Assembly: GCF_036173065.1 (NCBI RefSeq)
Contig: NZ_CP108041.1
Coordinates: forward strand, 930,001 to 994,000
Source: Rhodococcus sp. NBC_00297
GTDB lineage: Bacteria > Actinomycetota > Actinomycetes > Mycobacteriales > Mycobacteriaceae
Direction of reading: 5' to 3'
Length of the DNA: 64,000 nt
The position numbers and the translations under genes were made by a program. Numbering within the stretch: the first letter of the stretch is position 1; the number at the start of each line of letters is the position of its first letter. The notes beneath the pieces were generated by a model. That model had not been told where the DNA came from. It worked only from the letters and a program-made list of their open reading frames with translations, and made no database searches. Below are positions 15,851-27,088 of this stretch, piece after piece.

Positions 15851-16432
15851 TCACCGTGGGGTGGTCGCCGTGGACCACAGGTCGCTGTACCAGGGTCCGG
15901 GCGGGGGCGGCGGCGGATCGTTCTCGATGTCCGATCGTGCACGCGCGCCGGGCAACTGGACTTGATAGGGGGTCTCGCCGGGCATGACGTAACCGAGGCG
16001 CTCGCGTGCCTGTGCGGTGATGTAGGCCGGATCGTCGGTCTGGTCCTTGCGGATCTGGAGCTCGGCCACGCGCTGTTCGAGCGCCACTCGCTCGGCGGCC
16101 ACCTGGGCGGCGTCCCCGCGCTGGGAGATGTACGTCCGCAACGGAACTGCGAGAGTCAGGGCGAGAGCGCAGATCACCACGGCGAGGACGACGGCCTTGC
16201 CCGTGGACAGGCCGAGGAACGTGCGTTCCTTCTTCTCGCCGCCGCGGCGGCGTCCGCGCCGACCGACCAGTGCGGCACCCTCGGTGACGACGTCGTTGAC
16301 CGCGCCGGCGACGGTCCGGGGCTGCGAGGCCCCGGACCCGTCGCGGCGCGTGGATCGACCGGGACGCGCGTCACGGCGCGGCGAACGGCCACCCGGCCGT
16401 GCCGCACTGCGTCGAGAGTCCCGGTCCGCCAT
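15851..16432 (-). CDS. FtsB/DivIC-like septum formation initiator
   Basis: The product has 193 residues. A long Arg/Pro/Ser-rich cytoplasmic tail (1-70) is followed by one membrane helix (about 77-98), a coiled coil (about 100-130, VAAERVALEQRVAELQIRKD) and the short conserved ARERLGYVMPGE motif of the DivIC family. It would act outside the membrane in the FtsQ-FtsB-FtsL bridge of the divisome. The Pro-rich C-terminus is lineage-specific. It follows eno by 8 bp, as in mycobacteria. Confidence 0.9.
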   Translation of the reverse strand: MADRDSRRSAARPGGRSPRRDARPGRSTRRDGSGASQPRTVAGAVNDVVTEGAALVGRRGRRRGGEKKERTFLGLSTGKAVVLAVVICALALTLAVPLRTYISQRGDAAQVAAERVALEQRVAELQIRKDQTDDPAYITAQARERLGYVMPGETPYQVQLPGARARSDIENDPPPPPPGPWYSDLWSTATTPR

Positions 16433-16440
16433 CGGTGAGC

Positions 16441-17922
<1,482 letters not shown>

Positions 17923-18678
17923 TCAGGACGGCCGGGCACCGACGGAGTAGGCGGAGGCCGCGTCGCGGACGTCCCTCAGGTAGACCCCCGACAGGTTGTA
18001 GGCCATGAGGGCGGCCTGCCACCCCTCCGCGGTGGTGAGGTCTCCCCCACGGGCGCAGAGGTAACGCCCCGCGGTGAGCGCGGCGTCGTCGAGGTTGTCG
18101 GGGTCGGCGCGGCCGTCCCCGTTGGCGTCCACGCCCCACTTGCGCCAGGTCTCGGGGATGAACTGCATCGGTCCCATGGCGCGGTCGAAGACGGTGTCGC
18201 CGTCCAGTTCTCCGCCGTCGGTGTCGGCGATCTCCGCGTTGCCGGCGGTGCCGTCGAGGGGCACTCCGCGGATGGGCGGGGTCGCGGTGCCGTCGGGACC
18301 GACGGACGATCCACCGAAGGTGCCGTGACGACTCTCGATACGGCCGATCCCGGCGAGAGTGGTCCAGGCCAGACCGCACCCTGGTGACGAGCGGGCCATG
18401 ACCGCGGCCGCGTGGCCGTAGGCCTCGAGCGCGGTGCGGCCGATTCCGGTGGGGTCGACCAGCGGTTCCGCCCAGCCGGCGAGCAGGTCGGCCGAGCGAC
18501 CGGGCGCGTCCACGTCGATCGGCGGCACGGGCGCTCCGGGCCCCGGCGGGATTCCCTCGGGGATCTCCACCGCGGGTCTGCCCGGATCCAGATCGAGGGC
18601 GCCACAGCCGGAGACGACGGCGGCCGTGGCGAGCGCAGCCGCGACGACGCGGAGGCGCCGGGAGCGCGATGGGAGCAT
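17923..18678 (-). CDS. Lytic murein transglycosylase lipoprotein, LpqU-like
   Basis: The product has 251 residues from ATG 18678. A Sec-type lipoprotein signal ends in VVSGC (Cys near 24). The catalytic domain is MltB-like, with IGRIESRHG carrying the catalytic Glu, DRAMGPMQFIPETW, DGRADPDNLDDAALTAGRYLC, and WQAALMAYNLSGVYLRDV. It should cleave peptidoglycan glycan strands to 1,6-anhydro products from the outer face of the membrane. The position beside eno matches Rv1022 (lpqU). A sigma-A-like promoter is visible upstream. Confidence 0.92.
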   Translation of the reverse strand: MLPSRSRRLRVVAAALATAAVVSGCGALDLDPGRPAVEIPEGIPPGPGAPVPPIDVDAPGRSADLLAGWAEPLVDPTGIGRTALEAYGHAAAVMARSSPGCGLAWTTLAGIGRIESRHGTFGGSSVGPDGTATPPIRGVPLDGTAGNAEIADTDGGELDGDTVFDRAMGPMQFIPETWRKWGVDANGDGRADPDNLDDAALTAGRYLCARGGDLTTAEGWQAALMAYNLSGVYLRDVRDAASAYSVGARPS

Positions 18679-18697
18679 GCCTCCATCATCCCGAGTT

Positions 18698-18725
18698 AAA
18701 GTAATAGAAGGGTAAAGGTCTTCAA
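18698..18725 (-). promoter_or_regulatory. Sigma-A-like promoter of the transglycosylase gene
   Basis: On the minus strand, TTGAAG (18725-18720), a 16-nt spacer and TACTTT (18703-18698) fit -35/-10 spacing. The start would be near 18690 with a leader of about 12 nt. The stretch is clearly AT-richer than its surroundings. Confidence 0.5.
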
Positions 18726-18782
18726 AAGTCCTGGTCGGCGGCTGTTTCGCACCCCGAAGCCGGTGTATGTTCACCTTTCGTA

Positions 18783-18801
18783 TGAGGGTCGCCTTGCCTA
18801 A
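18783..18801. promoter_or_regulatory. Iron box (IdeR/DtxR type) before efeUOB
   Basis: The minus-strand 19-mer TTAGGCAAGGCGACCCTCA matches the IdeR/DtxR consensus TTAGGTTAGGCTAACCTAA at 14 of 19 positions by my count. It lies 36 bp upstream of efeU, a suitable place for iron-dependent repression of the operon. Confidence 0.72.
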
Positions 18802-18837
18802 GACGCCCCACTCCACTCGAGCCCGGGAGATCCCGCC

Positions 18838-19725
18838 GTGTCCACAGTCGTCGTCGCGTCCGCGCCGTCCGTCGTGACGCAGATGGTCGGCAGTGGACTG
18901 ATCGGCGTCCGGGAGGGACTCGAGACCGGCATCGTCGTGATGATCCTGGTCGCGTTCCTCGTGAAGTCCGACCGCCGCGACGCGCTGAAGTGGGTGTGGA
19001 CGGGCGTCTCGGCCGCCGTGGGCATGGTCGCCGTCGTGTTCGCCGTCATCCACCTCGGCACCTCGACGGTCACGGGCCTCACCGCCGAGATCATCGCCGG
19101 CATCGCCTCGCTGATCGCCGTCGCGATCGTCACCGGCATGGTGTTGTGGATGCGGTCGGCCGCCGCCTCCATCTCCGGCACGTTGAAGGCCGGCATGGCC
19201 CGCGCGCTCGACGTCGGGCCGGTGGCCGTCACATCGCTCGCCTTTCTGGCGGTCGGGCGCGAAGGAATCGAGACGGCGATCCTCATGGTCGGCTACGCGG
19301 AGAACACCAACGGCAGTTCCTGGCCGCTGCTGGGTCTGCTGGCCGGAATCGCCGTCGCTGCATTACTCACCGTCCTCCTGTACTTCGGAGCAGTGCGCAT
19401 CGACTTCGCCCGGTTCTTCCGCTGGACGGGCGTCTTCCTCGTGTTCGTCGCCGCCGGAATCCTGGCGTACGGACTGCGCGCTCTGCAGATCGGCGGAATC
19501 CTCCCCGGCGGCAGCGCGACCGCGTTCGACATCAGCGACACCTGGGACGCGGGCAGTTGGTACGGCACCGTCGTCGCCGGCATCTTCAACTTCCGCCCCG
19601 AGCCGACCGTTCTGCAGGTCGCGGCCTGGGTGCTCTACCTCGTCGTCGTCCTGCCCCTGTTCCTCCGGCGGCCGAAGACCGTGCCACGAGTCACCGCACC
19701 GCAGCCACAACCCGCCGCGTCCTGA
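18838..19725 (+). CDS. efeU: Iron permease of the EfeUOB system
   Basis: The product has 295 residues from GTG 18838. It is the FTR1/EfeU family: seven likely membrane helices and two REXXE iron-ligand motifs, REGLE at 25-29 and REGIE near 141. It carries iron through the membrane after reduction or oxidation by partner proteins. The C-terminal tail is Pro/Gln-rich. An iron box lies upstream. The order efeU-efeO-efeB on the same strand marks a complete acid-type or elemental iron uptake operon. It sits between lpqU and mazG, which are adjacent in M. tuberculosis as I recall. Confidence 0.95.
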   Translation: MSTVVVASAPSVVTQMVGSGLIGVREGLETGIVVMILVAFLVKSDRRDALKWVWTGVSAAVGMVAVVFAVIHLGTSTVTGLTAEIIAGIASLIAVAIVTGMVLWMRSAAASISGTLKAGMARALDVGPVAVTSLAFLAVGREGIETAILMVGYAENTNGSSWPLLGLLAGIAVAALLTVLLYFGAVRIDFARFFRWTGVFLVFVAAGILAYGLRALQIGGILPGGSATAFDISDTWDAGSWYGTVVAGIFNFRPEPTVLQVAAWVLYLVVVLPLFLRRPKTVPRVTAPQPQPAAS

Positions 19726-19745
19726 CCCACACATCTGCTCCAGAA

Positions 19746-19795
19746 CCTCCGGCCTTCCCGCTCCACTACCGACCGGCCTCCGGCCTTCCCGCTCC
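19746..19795 (+). repeat. 47-bp intergenic repeat, copy 2 (between efeU and efeO)
   Basis: CCTCCGGCCTTCCCGCTCC is repeated exactly at 19746-19764 and 19777-19795 (31-bp period). The segment 19746-19792 matches the reverse complement of copy 1 at 43 of 47 positions. Relative to the upstream gene, both copies run in the same direction just after the stop codon. The GGCCTCCGGCC core can fold into a short hairpin. Confidence 0.85.
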
Positions 19796-19813
19796 CGAAA
19801 GGGCACCACTGAA

Positions 19814-20953
19814 ATGCGCACCACCACCCGCCTCCTCTTCTGCGCCGCCGCGCTGCCGCTGGCACTCACGGCCTGCACCGAGAAGGAGGCCACGACCTCG
19901 GCCGAGGGCGGCGACATCGTGGTCGACGCGACCGACAGCTCGTGCGACGTCGGTACGACGAGTGCACAGACGGGCAGCTCCACCTTCCAGGTGACCAACA
20001 ACGGCTCCAAGGTCACCGAGTTCTACGTCTACGGCGAGGGCGACCGCGTCATGGGCGAGATCGAGAACATCGGGCCCGGCGTCTCCCGCCAGCTCATCGT
20101 CGCGCTGCCCGAGCCCGCCACGTACCAGACCGCGTGCAAGCCGGGCATGGTCGGCGACGGCCTCCGCGGCGACTTCGTCGTCACGGGTGACGCCAAGGAG
20201 TCCGACGCCGACGGGACGCTCGCCGAGGCGGCCGACGGTTACAAGCGCTACGTCGTCAGCCAGGTCACGGCGTTGCAGGAGACGACGGCGTCGTTCGTCA
20301 CCGCGGTCACGTCCGGCGACGTCGAGGGCGCCAAGGCCCAGTTCCCGCTCGTCCGCACCTACTACGAGCGCATCGAACCCGTCGCGGAGAGCTTCCCCGA
20401 CGATCTCGACCCCCGCATCGACCTGCGCGAGCCGGACGTCGAGCCGGGTGCCGAGTGGACCGGGTTCCACCGCTTGGAGAAGGACCTGTGGGCACAGGGG
20501 CTCCAGCCGGACACGAACGCGATCGCCGCGCAGTTGAAGGCGGACGTCGACGAACTGGTCGCGGGCGTGCAGTCCCCCGACTTCGTGATCGACCCGATCA
20601 CGGTGGCGGGCGGCGCACAGGGCCTCCTCGACGAGGTCGCCCAGACGAAGATCACCGGTGAGGAGGACTTCTTCTCCCACACCGACCTGTACGACTTCCA
20701 GGCGAACGTCGACGGATCGCAGGCAGCGGTGGCGGCGCTCGCTCCGGTGCTGTCCGAGCGGGACCCGGAACTCGCGGCCACCATCGAGCAGCGCTTCGCG
20801 GAACTCGACACCGAGCTCGCGAAGTACCGCCAGGGTGACGGCTTCGTCTCCTACGACACGGTCACCGAGCCGCAGCGCCAGGACCTGTCGAAGAAGATCG
20901 ACGCCCTGTCCGCGTCGGTGAGCCAGGTCCAGGGTGTCGTCGCAGGCGCCTGA
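19814..20953 (+). CDS. efeO: Iron uptake system lipoprotein EfeO, M75 domain
   Basis: The product has 379 residues. A lipoprotein-type signal ends at LTAC (Cys about 21). Residues 40-125 form a cupredoxin-like domain (STFQVTNNGSKVTEFYVYGEGD). Residues 140-370 form the M75 peptidase-like domain with the FHRLE (HxxE) metal motif near 217. It binds periplasmic-side iron for EfeU; no proteolysis is expected. Its 3' end overlaps efeB by 20 nt. Confidence 0.94.
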   Translation: MRTTTRLLFCAAALPLALTACTEKEATTSAEGGDIVVDATDSSCDVGTTSAQTGSSTFQVTNNGSKVTEFYVYGEGDRVMGEIENIGPGVSRQLIVALPEPATYQTACKPGMVGDGLRGDFVVTGDAKESDADGTLAEAADGYKRYVVSQVTALQETTASFVTAVTSGDVEGAKAQFPLVRTYYERIEPVAESFPDDLDPRIDLREPDVEPGAEWTGFHRLEKDLWAQGLQPDTNAIAAQLKADVDELVAGVQSPDFVIDPITVAGGAQGLLDEVAQTKITGEEDFFSHTDLYDFQANVDGSQAAVAALAPVLSERDPELAATIEQRFAELDTELAKYRQGDGFVSYDTVTEPQRQDLSKKIDALSASVSQVQGVVAGA

Positions 20954-22214
20954 GCGGACGTCCGACACGGACGCCGCCGCCACCCCGCCGAGTCGACGCC
21001 TCTCGCGCCGCGCGCTCTTCGGTGGCGTGGGAGCCGGCGCACTCGCGGTCGGCGCCGGTGCCGCGCTGGGCCGGTCGACCGCACCCGAACCCGTGGTCGC
21101 CGACGCGGCCGAGGCCGTGGTGCCGTTCCGCGGCGTCCACCAGGCGGGCATCGTCACGCCCGCACAGGACCGCATGCACTTCGTCACCTTCGACGTGACG
21201 ACCACCTCGCGCGACGAGATCGTCGCGATGCTCACGAAGTGGACGGCGATGGCCGAACGTCTCACCGTCGGCGCCGAGTCGGTTCCCGGTGGCGTGGTCG
21301 GCGGCGGACAGTACGAGCCGCCCGGTGACACCGGCGAGGCCTACGGCCTGATGCCGTCCAACCTCACGCTGACCATCGGCTTCGGCCCGTCGTTCTTCGA
21401 CAGGCTCGACTTGGGCGACCGCAGACCGGCTGCGCTGCAGGATCTTCCGCGATTCCCCGGAGACGACCTCGACCCGGCGCGGAGCGGTGGCGACATCGCG
21501 GTGCAGGCCTGCGCCGACGATCCGCAGGTGGCGGTGCACGCCATCCGCAATCTCGCGCGCATCGCGTTCGGCACCGCGTCGGTGCGGTGGTCGCAGCTCG
21601 GCTTCGGTCGCACCGCGTCGACGTCGACCGCCCAGGCGACACCGCGCAACCTCTTCGGCTTCAAGGACGGCACGAACAACATCAAGGCCGAGGAAGCGGC
21701 GACCGTCGACGAGCACGTGTGGGTGAACGGCGGCGAGTCCGACTGGATGACGGGCGGCACCTACCTCGTGGCGCGGCGCATCCGGATGAAGATCGAACCG
21801 TGGGACCGCGCGGTGCTCGGCGAACAGGAACGCGTCATCGGTCGGTCCAAGGCCACCGGCGCGCCACTGGGCGGCACGGCCGAGTTCGACACCGTCGACC
21901 TCGGCTCCTCGACCATCGCGAAGGACGCGCACGTACGACTGGCGTCGTCGGAGTCGTTGGGCGGCATCAAGATTCTTCGCCGCGGGTACAACTTCACCGA
22001 CGGCTCCGACGGCTTCGGCCACCTCGACGCGGGGCTCTTCTTCGTCGCTTTCTGCAGCGATCCGCAGACCCAGTTCGTGCCTATGCAGCAAGCTCTCGCG
22101 CGACGAGATGCCCTGAACGAGTACATCTCCCACGTCGGCTCGGCGGTCTTCGCCTGCCCACCGGGAGTTCCGGAAGGCACCGAGGACTACTGGGGCTCGA
22201 CGCTCTTCGGCTAG
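20934..22214 (+). CDS. efeB: Dyp-type peroxidase EfeB, Tat-exported
   Basis: The product has 426 residues from GTG 20934, inside the efeO 3' end. A twin-arginine signal (LSRRALFGG, then a Gly/Ala-rich core) sends it folded across the membrane. Family residues are GFKDGTNN (GxxDG with the distal Asp near 244), the proximal heme His in KDAHVRLA near 332, and RRGYNF and HLDAGLFFVAF downstream. It oxidises Fe(II) or acts on heme, supplying iron to EfeO/EfeU. It converges with mazG across 4 bp. Confidence 0.95.
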   Translation: MSSQAPERTSDTDAAATPPSRRLSRRALFGGVGAGALAVGAGAALGRSTAPEPVVADAAEAVVPFRGVHQAGIVTPAQDRMHFVTFDVTTTSRDEIVAMLTKWTAMAERLTVGAESVPGGVVGGGQYEPPGDTGEAYGLMPSNLTLTIGFGPSFFDRLDLGDRRPAALQDLPRFPGDDLDPARSGGDIAVQACADDPQVAVHAIRNLARIAFGTASVRWSQLGFGRTASTSTAQATPRNLFGFKDGTNNIKAEEAATVDEHVWVNGGESDWMTGGTYLVARRIRMKIEPWDRAVLGEQERVIGRSKATGAPLGGTAEFDTVDLGSSTIAKDAHVRLASSESLGGIKILRRGYNFTDGSDGFGHLDAGLFFVAFCSDPQTQFVPMQQALARRDALNEYISHVGSAVFACPPGVPEGTEDYWGSTLFG

Positions 22215-22218
22215 ACGG

Positions 22219-23226
22219 TCAGCGGTTCTTCTCGTCCGCCTGCGGCCGATGGTGGGACGCGGCGACGCGTGCGTCGTCCGTCCCCGTCGCCGCGAGCGGT
22301 CGGCCGAACATGTCGGTTCCCGGCCAGTACTTGGACCACGCTCGTGCGTCCATCTCGGCCGATCGGACTCCGTCCATGGCGGCGCCGCGCTCCGCGGCCC
22401 GTACGTCGGCCACGAACTCGTTGACGATGCGGCGCAACGAGTCCTCGGCGCTGGTGGCGCCGTGATCACCCGAGATGTCGATGCGCACCGAGAGCATGGA
22501 CTCCGGGACGAAGTCCTGAGGGAGCCCGGCCTTGACCGCTCGGGTGATGACCTGCTGGGCGAGCGCGAGCGACGGCTGCGCCATGGCGATGCCGTCGAGA
22601 CACGACGCGCGTACCTTCTCCGCGGCCTTGCGCTCCTCCCAGGCCTTCTCCTGCGCACCGATGTCGATCGGGGCGCCGGACGTGTCGGCCAGGTGCGGGC
22701 TGCGGTGGGTCAACTTGGCCACCAGGGTGGACGCCACGTCGTCGATGTCGAACGCCTCGGCGCCCGCGTCCTTGGCGATGCGCGCGTGGAAGATGACCTG
22801 CAGCAGCAGATCGCCGAGCTCCTCCCGGATGGAGTCCGCATCGCCGGTCTCGATGGCATCGAGCAGTTCGTAGGTCTCCTCGAGGAGGTACCCGCGCAGC
22901 GACTCGTGCGTCTGCTGCGCCTCCCATCCGCCGAGTGAGCGCAGTTTGTCGATGACGAAGACGGCCTCGGCGAGGTTGCCGCCGCGGGGTACCGGCACCT
23001 CGATGACGTCCTCGCCGCGCGTGATGCGTTCCTGGACGTCGGGGTTGTCGCGGCTGGTGCTGATGAGCACCTCGGGCTCGTCGTCGCCCGCGGAGGTGAA
23101 CCCCGTGAGGCGCCAGCGGATGGAGACCGGCACCTCTTCGGTGAAGCCCACGGGCTTGTCCAGCAACGTCACGGCCTGCACCGGCACCATGGTGGGCCGC
23201 AGGGGATCCAGCAGCAGAATCGTCAT
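22219..23226 (-). CDS. mazG: Nucleoside triphosphate pyrophosphohydrolase MazG
   Basis: The product has 335 residues from ATG 23226; longer open frame upstream runs into mfd. The MazG core has WEAQQTHESLRGYLLEETYELLDAIE and the EExxE-type metal site continues in REELGDLLLQVIFHARIA. It hydrolyses NTPs, including oxidised dNTPs, to NMP and PPi. An N-terminal extension (about 1-100) and a C-terminal extension with KAWEERKAAEK follow the mycobacterial pattern. It lies 7 bp downstream of mfd, a likely shared transcript for nucleotide-pool and DNA repair. Confidence 0.94.
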   Translation of the reverse strand: MTILLLDPLRPTMVPVQAVTLLDKPVGFTEEVPVSIRWRLTGFTSAGDDEPEVLISTSRDNPDVQERITRGEDVIEVPVPRGGNLAEAVFVIDKLRSLGGWEAQQTHESLRGYLLEETYELLDAIETGDADSIREELGDLLLQVIFHARIAKDAGAEAFDIDDVASTLVAKLTHRSPHLADTSGAPIDIGAQEKAWEERKAAEKVRASCLDGIAMAQPSLALAQQVITRAVKAGLPQDFVPESMLSVRIDISGDHGATSAEDSLRRIVNEFVADVRAAERGAAMDGVRSAEMDARAWSKYWPGTDMFGRPLAATGTDDARVAASHHRPQADEKNR

Positions 23227-23233
23227 CGCGCGC

Positions 23234-26200
23234 TCACACCCCGATCGGTTGCTCGACTCGTACGGAGCCCGCGGGCTGCCCGTCCATCGCGAGCAGCACG
23301 TCGGCGACGAACTGCAGAAGTTCCTCGTCGCGGACACGGGCCGAACCGACTCCACCACCTGCCACACGCGGAATCGGGATCTGCACCGTGCCGGTGGTCG
23401 CCCGATACTGTGCGCTGGGGTAGAGCCGCTTCAACCGTATCTGCTTGGAGTCGGGTAGGTCCATCGGCGCCAACTTCACCATGGTCCCCGCCATCTGCAC
23501 GTCCACGATGCCGTAGGAACGGCACAGGATGCGCAGGACGGCGAAGGCCACGAGCCGGGCGACCTCGGCCGGCACCGGCCCGTAGCGGTCGGTCAGCTCG
23601 TCGATGACCGCACCGATCTCGGCGTCGTTCTGCGCCGCGGCCAGCTTGCGGTACGCCTCGAGTCGGAGCCTGTCGCTGGTGACGTAGTCCGGCGGGATGT
23701 GGGCATCGACGGGGAGGTCGATGCGCACCTCCTTGGGCGCCTCGTCGGTGGTGACGGGGCGGCCGTCGGCCACGGCGCGGTAGGCCTCCACCGCCTCGCC
23801 GACCAGTCGGACGTACAGGTCGAATCCCACACCGGCGACGTGGCCGGACTGCTCCGCGCCCAGCACGTTGCCCGCGCCGCGGATCTCGAGGTCCTTCATC
23901 GCCACCGCCATACCGGCGCCCAGGTCGGAGTTCTGCGAGATGGTGGCCAACCGGTCGTACGCCGTCTCGGTGAGCGGCTTCTCCGGCGGGTAGAGGAAGT
24001 AGGCATAGCCACGGTCCCGGCTGCGACCCACACGCCCACGCAACTGGTGGAGCTGGGACAGACCCAACGAATCGGCTCGCTCGACGATCAGCGTGTTCGC
24101 ATTGGAGATGTCGAGGCCCGTCTCGATGATGGTGGTGCAGACCAGGATGTCGAACTCACGCTCCCAGAACCCCTGCACCGTCTTCTCGAGCGCGTCCTCG
24201 TTCATCTGGCCGTGTGCGACCACGACGCGCGCTTCCGGCACCAGCCGTCGGATGTTCGCGGCGGCCTTGTCGATGCTGCTCACGCGGTTGTGAACGTAGA
24301 AGACCTGGCCGTCACGGAGCAGCTCACGGCGGATCGCCGCCGCCACCTGCTTCTCCTGATAGGCACCGACGTAGGTCAGGACGGGGTGACGCTCCTCGGG
24401 CGGCGTCAGGATGGTCGACATCTCGCGGATGCCCGCCATGCTCATCTCGAGCGTGCGCGGAATCGGTGTCGCCGACATCGTCAGGACGTCGACGTGCGTG
24501 CGCAGCGCCTTGATGTGCTCCTTGTGCTCGACGCCGAAGCGCTGCTCCTCGTCGACGATGACCAGCCCGAGGTCCTTCCACTGCACACCGGTCTGCAGCA
24601 ATCGGTGCGTGCCCACGACGATGTCCACCGTGCCGTCCGCGAGGCCGGCGAACGTCTCCCGTGACTCGGCGGCGTCGGAGAACCGGGACAGCCCCTTGAC
24701 CGTCACCGGGAAGTTGGCCATCCGCTCGGTGAAGGTCTGCAGATGCTGCTGGGCCAGCAGGGTGGTGGGAACGAGCACCGCTACCTGCTTGCCGTCCTGG
24801 ACGGCCTTGAACGCCGCCCGGACGCCGACCTCGGTCTTGCCGTAACCGACGTCGCCGATGACCACTCGGTCCATCGGGACGGGCTTCTCCATGTCCGCCT
24901 TGACCTCGTCGATGACGGTCATCTGGTCGACGGTCTCGGTGAACGCGAAGGCGTCCTCCATCTCCTTCTGCCACGGGGTGTCCGGCCCGTACGCGTGACC
25001 GGGCGCCGCCTGCCGCGCCGCGTAGAGCTGGACGAGCTCCCCTGCGATCTCGCGGACGGCCTTGCGGGCCTGGCGCTTGGTGTTGGTCCAGTCGGATCCG
25101 CCCAGCTTGCTCAGGCTCGGCATCTCCCCGCCGACGTAGCGGGACAACTGGTCGAGCGACTCCATGGGAACGAAGAGGCGGTCGCCCGGGTGGCCACGCT
25201 TGCTGGGCGCGTACTCGACGACGAGGTACTCACGGCGTGCCCCGCCGACGGTCCGCTCGACCATCTCGACGAAGCGGCCGATGCCGTGCTGGTCGTGGAC
25301 CACCATGTCGCCGGCCGTCAACGCGAGCGGATCGACCTGATTGCGACGCTTGGCGGGCAAGCGTTTGCCGTCGCCGGCCGCCGCGACCCGGTTGCCGGTG
25401 AGATCGGCCTCCGTCACCACCACCAGGCCGGCATCACGCAGGACGAGACCCGAGTGCAACGACCCGCACATCACGCCGACGACGTCGGGGCCGGGCTCGG
25501 AACCGGCATCGAGAGGGAGCGCCGGCACACCGGCCTCCCGCAGGCGTTCGACCGTGCGCTGCGCCGTTCCCGCGCCCGCGACGACGACGGCCACGCGGCC
25601 GCCGGACGCGAGGTGCGCCGTGAACATCTGGAAGAGCGTCGCGAGTGCCTCCTCGGAGCCGCGCACGTCCGGCGCCGCGTCGACGTCGAGCACGATCTCC
25701 TCGTCACTGCCCGAGGCGAGCGGGCCCACGGTCCACCACGGCCGACCGGCCGCCTCCGCAGACTCTCGGACCTGCCGCAGCGACCGGTACGCGGACGCGC
25801 TGAGATCGAGGTCGAGGACGGCGCTCTCGTCCGTCACGCTGCTGGTGTCCAGCGCTGCGGTGTCGAGCGGTGCGGCCGCACCGATGCTCGCGGCCGTCCA
25901 CGACGCCTCGAGGAACTCCTTGCCGGTCCGCACCAGATCCGTCGCGCGCGTACGCACCTTCTCCGGATCGCAGACCAGCACGTGCGCGCCGTCGGGCAGC
26001 GCGTCGGTCAGCAGTTCGAGGCCGCCGGCCTTCAGCACCGGCAGCAACGCCTCCATGCCCTCGACCGGAACGCCGGCGGAGATCTTCTCGAGCATCTCCA
26101 CCAGGATCGGGTCGCCGGTGTTGTCGGCGGCGAGACGCGCCGCGCGCTCCCGTACGGCCTCATCGAGAATCATCTCCCGGCACGGCGGCGCGATGACCGT

Positions 26201-26923
26201 GTCGACCTCCACGTCGGGAATGGAGCGCTGGTCCGCGACCGAGAAGGCGCGCAGGTCGGTGACCTCGTCACCCCAGAACTCGACACGGACGGGGTGATCC
26301 GCCGTCGGCGAGAACAGGTCGAGGATGCCGCCGCGCACCGCGAACTCACCGCGTTTACCGACCATGTCGACACGCGTGTAGGCCAGTTCGACCAGTCGCT
26401 TCTGCAACTCCTCGAAGTCGAACTCCGCCCCCACGCGCAGGCCGACGGGCTCGATCTCGCCCAGTCCACGCGCCATCGGCTGGAGCACCGAGCGCACCGT
26501 GGTGACGATGATCTTCAGCGGGACGCCGTAGTCGGCGTCCTCCGGCCGGGCGAGGCGCCGCAACACCTCGATACGACGACCGACGGTGTCCGCTCCGGGG
26601 GACAGACGCTCGTGCGGCAGCGTCTCCCAGGACGGGAACTGCGCCACGGCGCCGCCCACCATCTCCGTGAGCTCGGCCGTCAGATCGTCGGCCTCGCGGC
26701 CCGTCGCGGTGACGAGCAGGACCGGTGTGGTGCGGGACATGGCCGCAGCGATGAACGCCCGCGCCGGAGTGGGTGCCACCAGGGTGGCCTCGCGGCGGCC
26801 GGACAGATCGACGATCTGCGCCAGCGACGCGTCACGCAGTGCGAATTCCAGCAGGCCCGACATCCGGCCCGCACCGTCGTCCGGGGTCTGCGCGGGGGAA
26901 ACATGGACGGACGGCGAGGACAC
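23234..26923 (-). CDS. mfd: Transcription-repair coupling factor
   Basis: The product has 1229 residues from GTG 26923, chosen because AGGAG lies 8 nt upstream; the frame is open to 26968. Domains in order: UvrB-like region (about 30-350), CarD-like RNA-polymerase-interacting domain (about 530-590, [17 protein letters not shown]), SF2 motor with Walker [12 protein letters not shown] near 690 and [10 protein letters not shown], helicase C domain, and a TRCF C-terminal domain. It removes stalled RNA polymerase and recruits UvrA. Gene order with mazG matches Rv1020-Rv1021. Confidence 0.97.
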   Translation of the reverse strand: MSSPSVHVSPAQTPDDGAGRMSGLLEFALRDASLAQIVDLSGRREATLVAPTPARAFIAAAMSRTTPVLLVTATGREADDLTAELTEMVGGAVAQFPSWETLPHERLSPGADTVGRRIEVLRRLARPEDADYGVPLKIIVTTVRSVLQPMARGLGEIEPVGLRVGAEFDFEELQKRLVELAYTRVDMVGKRGEFAVRGGILDLFSPTADHPVRVEFWGDEVTDLRAFSVADQRSIPDVEVDTVIAPPCREMILDEAVRERAARLAADNTGDPILVEMLEKISAGVPVEGMEALLPVLKAGGLELLTDALPDGAHVLVCDPEKVRTRATDLVRTGKEFLEASWTAASIGAAAPLDTAALDTSSVTDESAVLDLDLSASAYRSLRQVRESAEAAGRPWWTVGPLASGSDEEIVLDVDAAPDVRGSEEALATLFQMFTAHLASGGRVAVVVAGAGTAQRTVERLREAGVPALPLDAGSEPGPDVVGVMCGSLHSGLVLRDAGLVVVTEADLTGNRVAAAGDGKRLPAKRRNQVDPLALTAGDMVVHDQHGIGRFVEMVERTVGGARREYLVVEYAPSKRGHPGDRLFVPMESLDQLSRYVGGEMPSLSKLGGSDWTNTKRQARKAVREIAGELVQLYAARQAAPGHAYGPDTPWQKEMEDAFAFTETVDQMTVIDEVKADMEKPVPMDRVVIGDVGYGKTEVGVRAAFKAVQDGKQVAVLVPTTLLAQQHLQTFTERMANFPVTVKGLSRFSDAAESRETFAGLADGTVDIVVGTHRLLQTGVQWKDLGLVIVDEEQRFGVEHKEHIKALRTHVDVLTMSATPIPRTLEMSMAGIREMSTILTPPEERHPVLTYVGAYQEKQVAAAIRRELLRDGQVFYVHNRVSSIDKAAANIRRLVPEARVVVAHGQMNEDALEKTVQGFWEREFDILVCTTIIETGLDISNANTLIVERADSLGLSQLHQLRGRVGRSRDRGYAYFLYPPEKPLTETAYDRLATISQNSDLGAGMAVAMKDLEIRGAGNVLGAEQSGHVAGVGFDLYVRLVGEAVEAYRAVADGRPVTTDEAPKEVRIDLPVDAHIPPDYVTSDRLRLEAYRKLAAAQNDAEIGAVIDELTDRYGPVPAEVARLVAFAVLRILCRSYGIVDVQMAGTMVKLAPMDLPDSKQIRLKRLYPSAQYRATTGTVQIPIPRVAGGGVGSARVRDEELLQFVADVLLAMDGQPAGSVRVEQPIGV

Positions 26924-27088
26924 CAGCAGAACTCCTGACGGAAAGACGACACGATCGTGCACCCGCAACGCTCGACACCCCTCACGGAGATCGATCGGTC
27001 GGTGACGACTCGGTATCGATTCTAGGAGCAGTCGCCGACAGAAACGACCGTGGGCCGACCGAGGCGACCGCGACGCGGCCGCTCGTCG

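Noticed and set aside
24743-26938. 731-residue plus-strand reading frame
   Set aside because: It is antisense to mfd, whose domains are complete.
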